Source: a virus | Strand: one strand, 5' to 3' | DNA: 64,000 bases | Virus record (IMG/VR): IMGVR_UViG_3300025280_004467 | Span: 1 to 64,000 of that record | Part shown: positions 42,342 through 54,700 of the stretch, one piece after another | Position numbering within the stretch: the first letter of the stretch is position 1 | How the letters are laid out: every line of letters starts with the position of its first letter | The notes under the pieces: generated by a model | Told to the model about the DNA's origin: nothing | What the model saw: the letters and a program-made list of their open reading frames with translations, nothing else | Database searches by the model: none | Position numbers and translations under genes: made by a program

Positions 42342-44135
42342 ATGGCAAAAAAAACTTTTCCAATCAAATACACTAGTCGTGAATTTAGTACAATTAAAAG
42401 TGATTTAATTGATTATGTTCAAAGATATTATTCAGATGTTTTTCAGGATTTCAATGAAGCGTCTTTTGGTGCTTTAATGCTGGATACAGTGTCTTATGTT
42501 GGTGATATATTATCTTTTTATCTTGATTATCAAACAAATGAGTCTTTTATTGACACAGCCACTGAATTTGATAATGTTCTACGATTAGGAAAACAATTTG
42601 GATATAAATATAGACAGAACCAAGTTTCCTATGGAGAGGTTAGTTTATATATTTTAGTACCTGCTCAAGGAACTGGAGTGGGACCTGATACTGATTATTT
42701 ACCAATGGTCATGAAAAACACAACATTCTCATCTGCAGGCGGAGGAATTTTTACTCTAAATGAAAATGTTGATTTTTCAAATTCAAATAATGAAATAGTT
42801 GTTGCTAGAGCTGATTCTGTTACTGGTAATCCAACATTTTATGCCGTCAAAACAAAAGGTCAAATAATATCAGGAGAACTACAAGAGGAACAAATTTCTG
42901 TTGGCGGATATCAGAAATTCTTTCGTGCAGAACTGGCCTCTCCAAATTTAACAGAGATTTTATCAGTACATGATGCAGAAGGGCATGAATATTTTGAAGT
43001 TGATTATTTGTCACAAAATATTATTTATCGTTCTTTAATCAATAGAAATTCGGATAGCGACGAAGTGTCTTCAGTTCTTAAAGCTTATCCAGTGGCAAGA
43101 AGGTTTGTTGTTGATCAGGAAAAAAATAGAACATTTTTGCAATTCGGACATGGTTCAGATTCAGAAATATTTAATGATCCCATTGCAGATCCAAGTGAGA
43201 TATTATTGAAAGTTCATGGTAAAGATTATGTTGCTGATGCTTCTTTTGATCCTTCAAATTTGGTAGCGACAGATAAATTCGGCGTTGCACCATCTGACAC
43301 GACATTAACAATTGTTTATAGAACTAATACTGTTGCAAATTCAAATGCTGCCTCAAATTCAATTAGAAATATTATAAATCCGGTTGTTACTTTTAAGGAC
43401 AGAAAATCACTGTTGCCCGATAACACTCAAACGGTTATTGACAGTCTAGAGGTAACAAACGAAAAGAGAATTTTAGGAGATGTCAGTACTCCAACGTTGT
43501 CAGAATTAAAAACTAGAGTTAAAGGAACTTATGCAGCTCAAAATAGAGCAGTGACGCAAGAAGATTATATGAGTGTAATTTATTCTATGGCATCAGAGTA
43601 TGGTTCAATTAAAAGATGCAACATTGTACAAGATAATGATTCATTTAAAAGAAATATTAACATTTACATTGTAAGTGAGGATGAAAATAACAAACTAGTA
43701 AACCATACACAATCTTTGGAAGATAATTTGATAACTTGGTTAAATAGATATAAAATGATAAACGATACTATTGATATTCTCCCTGCAAAGATTATTAATT
43801 TTGGAATAGAATTTAGTGTTATTGGAGATTTGGGAATTAATAAATATGATGTGTTATCCACAATAACTGATGTCTTAAATGGGGTTTTTGAAAGAACGTT
43901 TGATATTGGCGAACCATTGGTAATAAGTGATTTAGCAAAAATTATCAATAGTGTTAAAGGCGTTGTAGACACAGTAGATGTGAAAATAGTGCAAAAAACA
44001 GGAGCAGATTATTCAGATATAAGTTTTGCTATTACAGATAATATAACTGCAGACGGAAGATTTTTGGAGGTTCCCGCGGATTGCATTCTAGAAGTTAGAC
44101 ATCCGGCAAATGATATTAAAGGGACTATTAAATAA
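42342..44135 (+). CDS. 6: gp6-like baseplate wedge protein (baseplate J family)
   Basis: A 597-residue protein. IKYTSREFSTIKSDLIDYVQ, DFNEASFGALMLDTVSYVGD and LSFYLDYQTNESFIDTATEF are the N-terminal pattern of T4 gp6 and related baseplate J proteins; TYAAQNRAVTQEDYMSVIYS and later LATIITDVLNGVFE-type segments mark the C-terminal core. gp6 forms the ring that joins baseplate wedges. It is directly downstream of gp25, as in many T4-like phages. AAAGGA precedes the ATG; its TAA overlaps the next gene by one base. Confidence 0.9.
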   Translation: MAKKTFPIKYTSREFSTIKSDLIDYVQRYYSDVFQDFNEASFGALMLDTVSYVGDILSFYLDYQTNESFIDTATEFDNVLRLGKQFGYKYRQNQVSYGEVSLYILVPAQGTGVGPDTDYLPMVMKNTTFSSAGGGIFTLNENVDFSNSNNEIVVARADSVTGNPTFYAVKTKGQIISGELQEEQISVGGYQKFFRAELASPNLTEILSVHDAEGHEYFEVDYLSQNIIYRSLINRNSDSDEVSSVLKAYPVARRFVVDQEKNRTFLQFGHGSDSEIFNDPIADPSEILLKVHGKDYVADASFDPSNLVATDKFGVAPSDTTLTIVYRTNTVANSNAASNSIRNIINPVVTFKDRKSLLPDNTQTVIDSLEVTNEKRILGDVSTPTLSELKTRVKGTYAAQNRAVTQEDYMSVIYSMASEYGSIKRCNIVQDNDSFKRNINIYIVSEDENNKLVNHTQSLEDNLITWLNRYKMINDTIDILPAKIINFGIEFSVIGDLGINKYDVLSTITDVLNGVFERTFDIGEPLVISDLAKIINSVKGVVDTVDVKIVQKTGADYSDISFAITDNITADGRFLEVPADCILEVRHPANDIKGTIK

Positions 44136-45733
44136 TGGCAATTATGAGATTTACAGCAAGCGCCGACACTACAATTACTAATGCATATAGATCTAGTCTT
44201 TTAGATAATCAGCGCGCCACTGGTTCAAATATGGGGGCAGCCGATGTTGTTGAAATATATTCTATTATTGATCAAACGTCCGGCTCTTCTAGTGAATTAT
44301 CTCGCGCATTACTTAAATTTCCAATAGCTGAAATGTCTTCTTCGAGAGCTGATGGAGACATTCCCGCCAGTGGAAGCGTCAATTTCTTTTTAAGAATGTT
44401 TAATGCAAAACATTCCTTTACGATGCCGTCAAATTATTCCTTGCAGGTTGTACCTGTTTCTCAATCATGGGAAGAGGGCACAGGATTGGACATGGAGGAA
44501 TATAAAGATAAAACAAAAGATGGGACTGGCGCAAATTGGTTACGTGCAACTTCTACCACTTCTTGGAATATAGTTGGTGGGGATTATGATTATGAACCAA
44601 CATATTCAGTTTCTTTTGGTCAAGGTGATGAAAATTTAGAAGTTGACATAACTGAATTAGTAGAAGAATGGATCGCTGATGGAGATGCAACCCCTCCAGG
44701 AGATAATCGATCCAATTATGGAGTTGGAGTTTTTCTAGGTAGCACATATGAAGCATATCATTCTAGCTCGGCACTAGTGAGTACTAGCGATGTTATAACT
44801 GGTGTTCCTGCTGATGGAGTTCTGTTGCATAATGTTACTGGTTCCACAAGGTCATATTATACAAAAAAGTTCTTTTCTAGAACATCGGAATTCTTTTTTA
44901 AGAGACCAATGATTGAGGCAAGATGGGATTCGTCAATTAAAGACGATAGAGGAAATTTTTATGCTAGTAGTTCTTTGGCTGATGAAACTGGCAATTTGAA
45001 TACAATTTACCTTTATAATTTAATTCGAGGTCAATATAAAAACATTCCTTCTGTCGGAGATGGAGAAGTTTATGTAAGATTGTATTTGGATAAAACCTCA
45101 TCCGTTGCAGAATATTTAACTTCTCTCAAACAAAAGGTAGGAACAGAAACAAGTATTACTACCAAAAACAGCTTCGTTACAGGCGGACTTGTTCCAGATG
45201 AAACAGGAATTTATTCAGCATCCTTCTCCTTAGATACCACTTCAAGTGTCGTTTATGACAGATGGTTTAGTACTGATCCAGATTTAAGTGCTGCTTATGT
45301 TATGTTTCACACTGGAGCAATTAATGTCCAAAGTTTGGTTGCTAAAGATTATAATACCAATACCAAATATGTTACGAGAATTACAAATTTAAAATCGGCA
45401 TATGATCAAAAAGAAACAGCTCGTTTTAGAGTTCATGTCCGGGATAGAAATTGGAATCCAAATAGTTATACAAAGTTTACAACAGATATTAGTAGCAGCA
45501 TTGTTGACGATGCATATTACAAAGTGATAAGAGTACAAGATAACTTAACCGTTGTTGATTATGGCACTAGCAGCTTAAATCATACTCTTATGTCATATGA
45601 TTCACGAGGCAATTATTTTGATTTAGATATGTCTATGTTGGAAAAAGATTATTCTTATGGTATCAAATTAGTTTATAAACGAGATACCGTTTATCATGAA
45701 CAGCCTGAAATATTTAAATTTAGGGTGGAATAA
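44135..45733 (+). CDS. DNRLRE-domain-like baseplate or tail protein
   Basis: A 532-residue protein. The N-terminal 200 residues have the DNRLRE layout: FTASADTTITNAYRSSLLDN, a SRALLKFPIAEM strand, LQVVPVSQSWEEGTGLDMEE, TSTTSWNIVGGDY and NLEVDITELVEEWIADG. DNRLRE units are beta-sandwich modules of bacterial surface proteins. The remainder is beta-rich with many Ser and Thr and a repeated DTTSS pattern. It lies between gp6 and the 3348-residue protein with overlapping ends, so it should be a wedge or peripheral baseplate component, possibly binding host surface sugars. Confidence 0.72.
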   Translation: MAIMRFTASADTTITNAYRSSLLDNQRATGSNMGAADVVEIYSIIDQTSGSSSELSRALLKFPIAEMSSSRADGDIPASGSVNFFLRMFNAKHSFTMPSNYSLQVVPVSQSWEEGTGLDMEEYKDKTKDGTGANWLRATSTTSWNIVGGDYDYEPTYSVSFGQGDENLEVDITELVEEWIADGDATPPGDNRSNYGVGVFLGSTYEAYHSSSALVSTSDVITGVPADGVLLHNVTGSTRSYYTKKFFSRTSEFFFKRPMIEARWDSSIKDDRGNFYASSSLADETGNLNTIYLYNLIRGQYKNIPSVGDGEVYVRLYLDKTSSVAEYLTSLKQKVGTETSITTKNSFVTGGLVPDETGIYSASFSLDTTSSVVYDRWFSTDPDLSAAYVMFHTGAINVQSLVAKDYNTNTKYVTRITNLKSAYDQKETARFRVHVRDRNWNPNSYTKFTTDISSSIVDDAYYKVIRVQDNLTVVDYGTSSLNHTLMSYDSRGNYFDLDMSMLEKDYSYGIKLVYKRDTVYHEQPEIFKFRVE

Positions 45734-45735
45734 AA

Positions 45736-48700
45736 ATGAGCATCAAAGATCTTTTTAAGAAAAATCAAGAAGCTACTCAAATTTTAAAAAGCGATTCTAT
45801 TGCTAATATATCCGAAGATGCTGAATCAAAGGACTTCGTTCGAGAAAAGATAGAGAGCAAAGAAAGGTTTATTCCTCAATTTGATTTTAATGATCCAAAA
45901 AACTTTGCAAGATTTGGTCTCGCAGAAGAATATTATGAACAATCAATTAAGAGGGTTTATAACACATATCCATATGATGGTTCTCGTTATGAGATAGAAG
46001 AGTGGCACAATAGTTCTTCATTTTTTGATGAATATATATTTGATAATGAATATCCAAGAAGAACTGGTTATGTCATTTTTGGCGACGATTGGGGAGACAA
46101 AGAAGAATTACAAAATGGTTATGGCGCGCCAGCTACTGCCTCATATGAATATATTTTAATTAAAGGCGGCCCAAATAAAGATCCAGACAACACAGCTTTA
46201 AAAGATATATTTCCTTCAAATGACGGTAAAGCAAATTTATTTAAAACTGATCAAAATAGAGAATGTAATTTAAAAATTGAAGGAATGGATGGAAATACTG
46301 TTGAATTTTGGATGAAAAAGGAAGCGTTTGATACTTCCGGCAAAACTCAAAAAGAAGTAATCTTAGATGTTTATTCAACTTCTTCTATTTCTTCTAGTTC
46401 TGATTACGGCAGATTCAGAGTTGAAATGTACGGGGATACGTCGTCTGATGCCGCCGCATCATTGGTCAACGCTATTGACGTCACCGGCGTAGGCAACGAT
46501 CACGCATTTACGCTAACATCTCCTACTGCGATGGGAGGCGACGCCGTCGCCTATACATTTAAATTCGTGCATGGTCTCAATGAAGTTAATGGCGGCGCCG
46601 CGGGAAATGTCTACTACATTTCTCGCCACTCTGACGCCGGCGGCACAATCACACTGACTACCGCCCAACGCGCCACCGCTTTGGCTAATGCTATTAATGG
46701 ATTACCGAGCCCGTATGCCGCTTTCAGCGACGGCAACGTGGGTTCTATTAATTCTGTCGATCTCAAAATTACGGCGGACGCTAGCGATGGAGACGGAACT
46801 ATCGATCTGACCTTCGATCTTGTTGGGGGTATTGGAAACGAACATGCAAATGTGCTAGCAGCCACAAATGGATTTACGGGATCTAAAATTCTTGAAACCG
46901 CTTTTACAGGCGGCGCCGATAAAATCGGACCATTTCTTATGACTTACATGTCGGGAACGGATGGGATTGCAACAGCTTCTGTTGGTACCGGCGTTACACC
47001 TTCTACAATTGCTGATAACAAATGGCACCATTATGCAGTTTCAGTAAGAAATGACGATCAAAAGTTGCGGATGAGGTTATATGTCGATGGAGAGTTTAAT
47101 CATCAAGTTCATACTGGTTCTTCAATTGGGTATGTAAGCTCATCTTTGATTGGTACAATCGGAGCATTAGCATATAAGCCATCTTCATCTATCGATCCAG
47201 AAGGCGGAACCACAGAAAATGATGATGACACCTTACAACCCACGAGAGGTTGGGGCAAATTGTCTGCCTCTTTGGACGAATTTAGATATTGGAAACAAGA
47301 GAGAAACGCACAACAAATTGGTAGAAAATGGTTTACAAATATTTATGGTGGTTCAAATACTGATCTTTCTAATACTCAACTTGGTGTTTATTATAAGTTT
47401 AATGAAGGTATAACTGGAACTTCAAGTCTTGATGAAATGGTATTAGATTATTCTGGAAGAACTTCAAATGGAACTTGGGTTGGCTATGACTCTGCAAATT
47501 CTGGTTCGTATAGAAGTACAGGATCTGCAATTGATGAAGGGTATTTATCAGGTTCGGAATTTAAAGATCCGATTATCCGTTCAGTCCATGGAGATGTTCA
47601 AGACAAACTAACAAAATTAACAAAGAAAGGCAGGCTTCACGATTTAAAAAATAACTCATCAATTTACAATAGCGTTCCGGAGTGGATAAGGTCAGACGAC
47701 CAGCTATCTGGAAAACATCTTGTTAAATTAACTCAAATAATTTCAAGCTATTTTGATACTTTAGCTCTTCAGATAAAGTTTCTTCCAAGATTAAAAAATC
47801 CCGTTTATCCAAGCAGCAGCTATAAAGCTATTCCTTTTGCTGATCAGCTTTTGGAAAATCATGGTTTATTAGTGCCAGAATTATTTACTGATTCTACTAT
47901 TTTAGAACAATTTGCTCAACAAAATGAAATAAAAGAATTTGATATGGATCTACGAGAAGTAAAGAATTTAATTTATAAAAACATTTATAACAATCTTTCA
48001 TACATTTACAAATCAAAGGGAACAGAAAAATCTTTTAGAAATCTTATTCGTTGTTTTGGGATTGATGACGAGATTATTAAAATTAATATTTATGGCGACA
48101 ATTCAATATATGAAATTACAGGAAATTATCGCCACACAGTGACAAAAAAGAACTATTTAGATTTGAACTCTGCAAATAGAAATAGTTCAGTTGTTTATCA
48201 ATATTTGGAAAGTTCCAATACAAGCTCTGTTTCCTTTATAACAAGTAGTTATGATAGTTTTAGTGGCTCTGCCAGAACTTTCGAAGCTGAAGTTATTTTT
48301 CCGGAAAGAATAAATCCGAGAGTAACAAATTATGAATTTACAGATTTGTCTTCTTCTTTATTCGGGCTCCACACAGCCGGCACAGAAGAAAATGTTTTAA
48401 CATGGCCAACGCCAGTTGCAAATGCAGATCAAGATATAAGAATCTATGCAGTAAGGGAAAAGAGTGGAGGCAAAAACGTTCATTTTAAATTAGAATCAAC
48501 ATTTCTTGGAACTTTCGAAGATGGGAACACTTATTTGACTTCCTCCTTGTATGATGATGTTTACAATAATGAAAAGTGGAATTTTGCTATCAGATTTAAA
48601 AGAGATATTCATCCATTGGCGACAGGCGTTACTAGTTCTGGGCCTAACGGCGATATCAATCCTTGCAATGACACCTCAGGAAGTATTGAGTTTTACGGCG

Positions 48701-51700
48701 TCAACGTTGTTCAGGATTATGTAAAAAATGAATTTTTAGTTACTTCATCGATTGCACTAGACAAGTTCAATGATTTGGTATCGTCAGCAAAAAGAATTTA
48801 TGCAGGTGCTCATCGACAAGATTTCGGTACAACTGTTCTTCAAAAATCAGATGTTAAAATTGGTTCTGTTAGATTTTGGTTGGACGATATTCCAAATGAT
48901 ATTATCAGAGAGCACGCATATGATGTTGAAAATTATGGAACAGAGCATCCTTATAGGAATTCTTTCCTTTTTCAAGGCCCGGATAAACTCGCTGGACTCG
49001 ATGAACCATATTCGGGATCAATATATATTCCACAAGCTGAAACTCTTGCTTTGCATTGGAATTTTGCAACATTAACTGGTTCTGATGATTCTGGAGAATT
49101 TGTTGTCATGGACGCGTCTTCCGGTTCTGTCTCCTCCAGAAATGGCATTCAGGTTAGATATGGGGACAATGAAGGCGTTGGGACACCTTTAGCGAGAACT
49201 CTTAAAAGACAACATACAGGAAAAGGTCAATATTTTCCAACAAATAGTTCAAAAGTTGTTGACAAAGTGTATGTTCCAAATGCAAGATTACAACCACCAG
49301 AAATTATTGCTAGTTCAAACATGATTGAAGGGAGAACTAGAGATGACAGATTGTTAACAAGAAACAGCAGACCCATTACTCATTTTATTGGAATTGAAAA
49401 AAGCCCATATCAATCTGTGACAGAGGAAATGCTTAAAATTTTCGCAACATTAACAGACTTCAATAATTTGATCGGAGAACCTGTAAGTACATATCGTCCA
49501 AATTATAAACAAATGGACAAATTGAAACAGATGTTTTTTGAAAGAATCGACAATGTTCCGGATGTTGAAAAATATATTGATTATTATAAATGGATTGATA
49601 ATGCAGTTGATGTGATAATTCATCAACTAATGCCAATGTCTGCTAATACGTCTGAAAATTTAAGTACAATGATTGAAAGCCATGTATTAGAAAGAAACAA
49701 ATTTAGACATAAATATCCATTTTTTAATTCAGCATATGCGAATTGGGAGCCGGAAAGCTCAACTACAAGTCAATTTCAGAATGCACCTCAAAACCCCGCC
49801 GCGCATCGTTATAATGGCAATTCTTCAGAAATATCTCTTTTGGAAGAAAATGCTTATGAATCAGTTACTGAGGCTACAGTTTTAAACAATTTTGCTCTAA
49901 GTCCAATGAACACTAGAAAAGGTATTTTGTGGTGGCAAAATAGAGCAGAGAGGGATAAAACCGATGAGATTTCGTCAGGAGATGCCACTGTAGATAAACA
50001 AAGAGAAATATATAGAAAAATTATTACGTCAGCAGTTGCTTTTTCGGGTTCATCTTATAAAGATGCTTCCGTCGCGCAAGTATATCGTTTACGTACTGGG
50101 TTACAATTAGATGACGAAAGTCACAAGAAACATTCTAATTCTTATTCAAGAAGTGTTTTAAAACCTTTTTCGTCAACTTCGAGATTAAGGACAACGGCCA
50201 GCAATGTGGTCGCTTCCGAATCTACTGAATTATACGGATTTAGAGCAGATTATGATTTTGAGTCAGAACCGGTTCCGGGCTTACCATCAGGGAAAAAGAG
50301 AAAACTTAATTTTGCTGTCGAGAATGTAGACGACGGAAAAATATTAAAACACAATATTGCTGCACCTTTTAGCATTTACACTAGTAGTGCCGGCCGCATT
50401 ATAACCAATATTCATAATGATTCAGCAGCCACACTACAGGGCCCGTTCACGGAAAAATATGTTGGAGGCCTTCAGTATAGACATATTCAAATTAATTCAG
50501 GTAGTGAATTAGATACCAAATATACAAGACCGCAAGGGTTTAAGTTGATTGTAAGTGATGAATCTGATTTAAATAATAATGCCACTGCAACAATTACCAT
50601 CACGGATTACACCGAACTCAATAGCACCGACAAGGTTAATCTGGTTGCTACGGACGGCACTAACTATAACTTTACTCAGGGCGACCAAAGTTCGGTCAAT
50701 GGTACATGGGAGGCCACAACTTCAAATAACCAAACTGCGACCAACCTAATGAATGTCATCAATACTTCAAGTGGACCAGCCGGAACCAGATTCACCGCTA
50801 CGGTAAATGGAGCTGTAGTTACGGTTACTCAAGCTACAGGCGGAACCGACGGCAATACAACTGTTACTCTTACAGATACTGGAACTGCAGGGATGTCTAA
50901 AACAGACTTCACCGGTGGTGGAGAAGAAGCAAAATTATTCAGAAGCCCCATAATAGGAACAATGCTTAACTATGCTCCTCCAGATCTAGATTCAAATCTT
51001 ACATTAGATACTGAATTGCCTCGTGCAATGTTCTATAGAGACGAGACAGCAAAAAGACCAATTAATATTAGAAATATAAAAAGTGCTTCATATGGAATTG
51101 GTAATTACAGAAAAAATTATGAAGTTATTTTAACAAGTGGAAGATCGTCTAATAGCAAATATAATGTCACAATTACAGGAGCAGTTTCATCTTCTGTAGT
51201 AGCTAGTGATTTTCCAGATCTTAAAGAATTTGCTCTTCCTGAGAGAGCAAAAAATGAATCAGTAATTGTTAATAGATTTTCAGCTCCAGGCGGCCCAGAA
51301 GTTATGTCAAGAGGTTTTCTTGATACAGCTGCTGAAGAGTATTCAGTATATAATGCTTTACCTTATAGAAATCTCGCCATTAGACAGCCTTATCAAACAT
51401 TGTTAAAGAGGTATACTTCACAGTTTGGTGAAGATAGTGTTTTTGGAGCGGGAAGTGGCTCCTCTCATAAAGTTCATAGAAATACAAGATATAGATTGGA
51501 GCTGTCAGGGGATACCGTTATTACAGGAACTGTAAGAGATAATGGGTTTGTTACTCGCCCAATACCACAAAGTGATTTGCAATATGCTTGGATTACCGCT
51601 TCTGCCTATCAAGTTTCTGGTGGCTTAGTACAAAATGCGCAGCTGCCTTTTGGATATGAACAGCCAAATATTAAACTTGGCGGCGCTTCGAATGATATTC

Positions 51701-54700
51701 AATTTGTTTCTAGTGCGGCAGGCATTATAAACAAGACTTCTGATCGCGATGGTATACCTGTGGATTTTATTGGATTAAACATAACATATGTTGATGATGT
51801 GGACTCAGATAATAATTTGATTTTTCCTTTAGATGGTACAGGAGATAATCCTGTCTTTGGTGATCAGCTTATTGCTCTTGATCAAATTGATATGTCAGCG
51901 GATGGAACATATGCAACGCCGGATATAGCAGCTGTAAATATATATCGTAACGGAGCTTATGGCTGGCCCAGCTGGAAACAAATTAGAAATGAGCAACATA
52001 GAATAACTCGTTTTCAAAGAAAAAATAATACATATAATTTTTATGAAAACACTCAGCCAAAAATTATTAACGAAGTCAACAACAATGATGGGATTACAGG
52101 GTTTAAAGATAACTCTCAGCTCAAACAATATAGAATTCCTGCAATTACCACTAAATTTAAGCCATTAACAACGACAATGTTTGATAATATAAAAACTGCT
52201 TTTACTTTTAAAGAAGCTGTGTACATCAAAGCTTCTTATACTTATAGCAATTTAAATTCTTATTTATTAATTGATGAAGGTCTTCTGGATACCAAACATG
52301 CAGTTATAAAACAAAAACCAGAAATTAATGAAATTATTACAAATATTAATAATATTAAAGTGAAGGACATCGAATATAAAGAAGTTATATATCCAAGAGC
52401 TGAATTTACTTCTTTGGCTAAAACTAGAGGAAGACTGGCTTATAATGAATTTTTTGGCACAGGAAGTAATGGATATGATCGAATAAATCATAGAACGTTC
52501 TGGCGCTCTCGTGCCGAAGATCGACAGAGAACTAATTTTATAGCTTCAAATTCTTTAGGAACTGAATTAAGCTCATATTTTTATACTGCTGATGGAGGTC
52601 TATCTGACCAAGACGGTCCTTATTTTTCCGGCGATTGGGTACATCAGCTTCACCCAATGGCTTTAAGTGTTTGGCCTTTGGACTCATTTCCCGGGGGATA
52701 TATGTCTGGGGGTTTTGTAGGTCACAAGTATGATGAAAGGAGGTCCAATATTGGAGCAGCTGGAGAACTTTATACCCAAGTAGAGGGAGGTTTAGTTTCA
52801 AGTTCCGACGCCGGCACCCACCCCGCCGCGCCAGGGCAATGTTTTTTCTTTTATCAACATTATGGATGGTTTGGAGTATCTGATACGCAAACATGGCCTT
52901 CTGAATATTATATTTCAGCATCCGGACCAGGAAAAAACAAACCCGGTTTTGCGGCAGATACTGACGCTTCAGCAGTCCATTTACATCATTTCAAACCACA
53001 ATATAGTGCTAGTGCTTTATCTAGTTTGACTCCGTGGTATGATTCATACGAAGCATATGCTGATAACATCAGGCCATTGGGGAAAGATTATTCTATTGTT
53101 CCTGAATTTAGAGTCTCTGAACATATGGAATACTATCTTAAGAAAGGATTTTTAACCAAAAATAATAAATATTTATCTCTAGTAGGAGCTTCAAAGAAGT
53201 CACGAAGTTCAGGTTCGTCTGAAGTGTTATTTACTGCGGTGGATCGCGGCTTCACAGGAATCAACGTGGACCAAAATGAGCTTCAGTTCTCAGTAGAAGA
53301 ACACTTGTCATCTAGCGCAGCTAGTGAAAACGAACCTTCAATTGACGATTTTTATAAAATTTATTCACATTCTGATTTTCTTGATTCGTTTAATTTGATT
53401 AAAAGTAAAAATCTAGATAAAAATGTTTCACAGATCACATTAAAATGCAAAGGGATCAAAAAACTTCTTCCATATCAAGGATTTTACCCAGTGTTAAGAT
53501 GTGTACAGCTTGGTTCTATGCTTTCTCAATCTTTTAGCCCTTATCTGACGGCTTCTTCTGATTCTGCCCTATCTAAAGAAAGTCAAGTGCAAGCTTTAAT
53601 TCAGCCCTTCTTTTCTCCCGGTATTATGTATAACACAATTAAATCAGGAATTGCAGTTGATTGGCCAGTAATTACTGGATCTACGAAAATAGGTGATACA
53701 GCTGCTTCATTTGGTTATTTAGGTTATTTGACAACTGGTAGTAGTTTAGTTGATAAACAGTATCACAATCGTCGTTTCCCATTCGAATCTTTAGTTTCTC
53801 CGGAGAGATATATTCCTGCTGCTCCCGTTCCAGGAGCGGAACAAGGCGCCACCGGAGTAGAAGCGAGAGTTAATATGGCAATTAGCCCGGCATATAGATC
53901 TGGTTCGCAGTCAGATGAAGAAAATGTATATGATTTTGAAGGAAATGCACCACATTTTATTTGGACAGGGGAACATGATGATAAATATAATTTAGCTATG
54001 CATAACTTTTTAGGTGAAATTCCTAAATTCTTTTTAGAAGATGAACGTCTAACAACGTTTGCGTCTAAGCAAGGTCCGTTCACTATGGTTTCCGGAACAA
54101 CATATTATATGGATGTTGTTTTGGAAAAAACATCAGAATTTATTCAATATGAAGGGCCCCATATCGATATGAAGGAAACTAATTCAGAGACTGGATTATT
54201 GAGATATTCTTCTGGCAGCGCAAGAGGTTTACATTATGGGCCGGCCTGCGACGTTCTCGGGGAAAAGGATCAAACAACTGATGGTCTAACTGCGACCCAC
54301 AATGCCAACTACAATTGGCTATCAAATATTCAAGATCCTGCTTTTGCTCCGTATACTCCACCATATTTTTATGGATCATCTGTTGCAAGAATTACTTTTT
54401 CTCCTCACAAACATAGAGAGCTGCTTCCATCTGAAGGTCCTCAAACTTTTACAATTGCTGAGATATTGGATGGTGCAAGAGTTGAAACAATTTATGAGCC
54501 AAATAGGACAGCATCTTATGCTCAATCCATTAATTCTACGAAAGATTCTACGGATGGTACCCATTTAGAAGGTTATATTAGGGTTCCTGAGGAGAAAAGT
54601 TTAGCTGGTGTTAGTAAAATGAAAATTGATTCTTCAATTAATTTATTTGGCAAAACAAAAGTTAAAGAAGTCACCTATGAAACAGGTTTAGGCCCGAACG

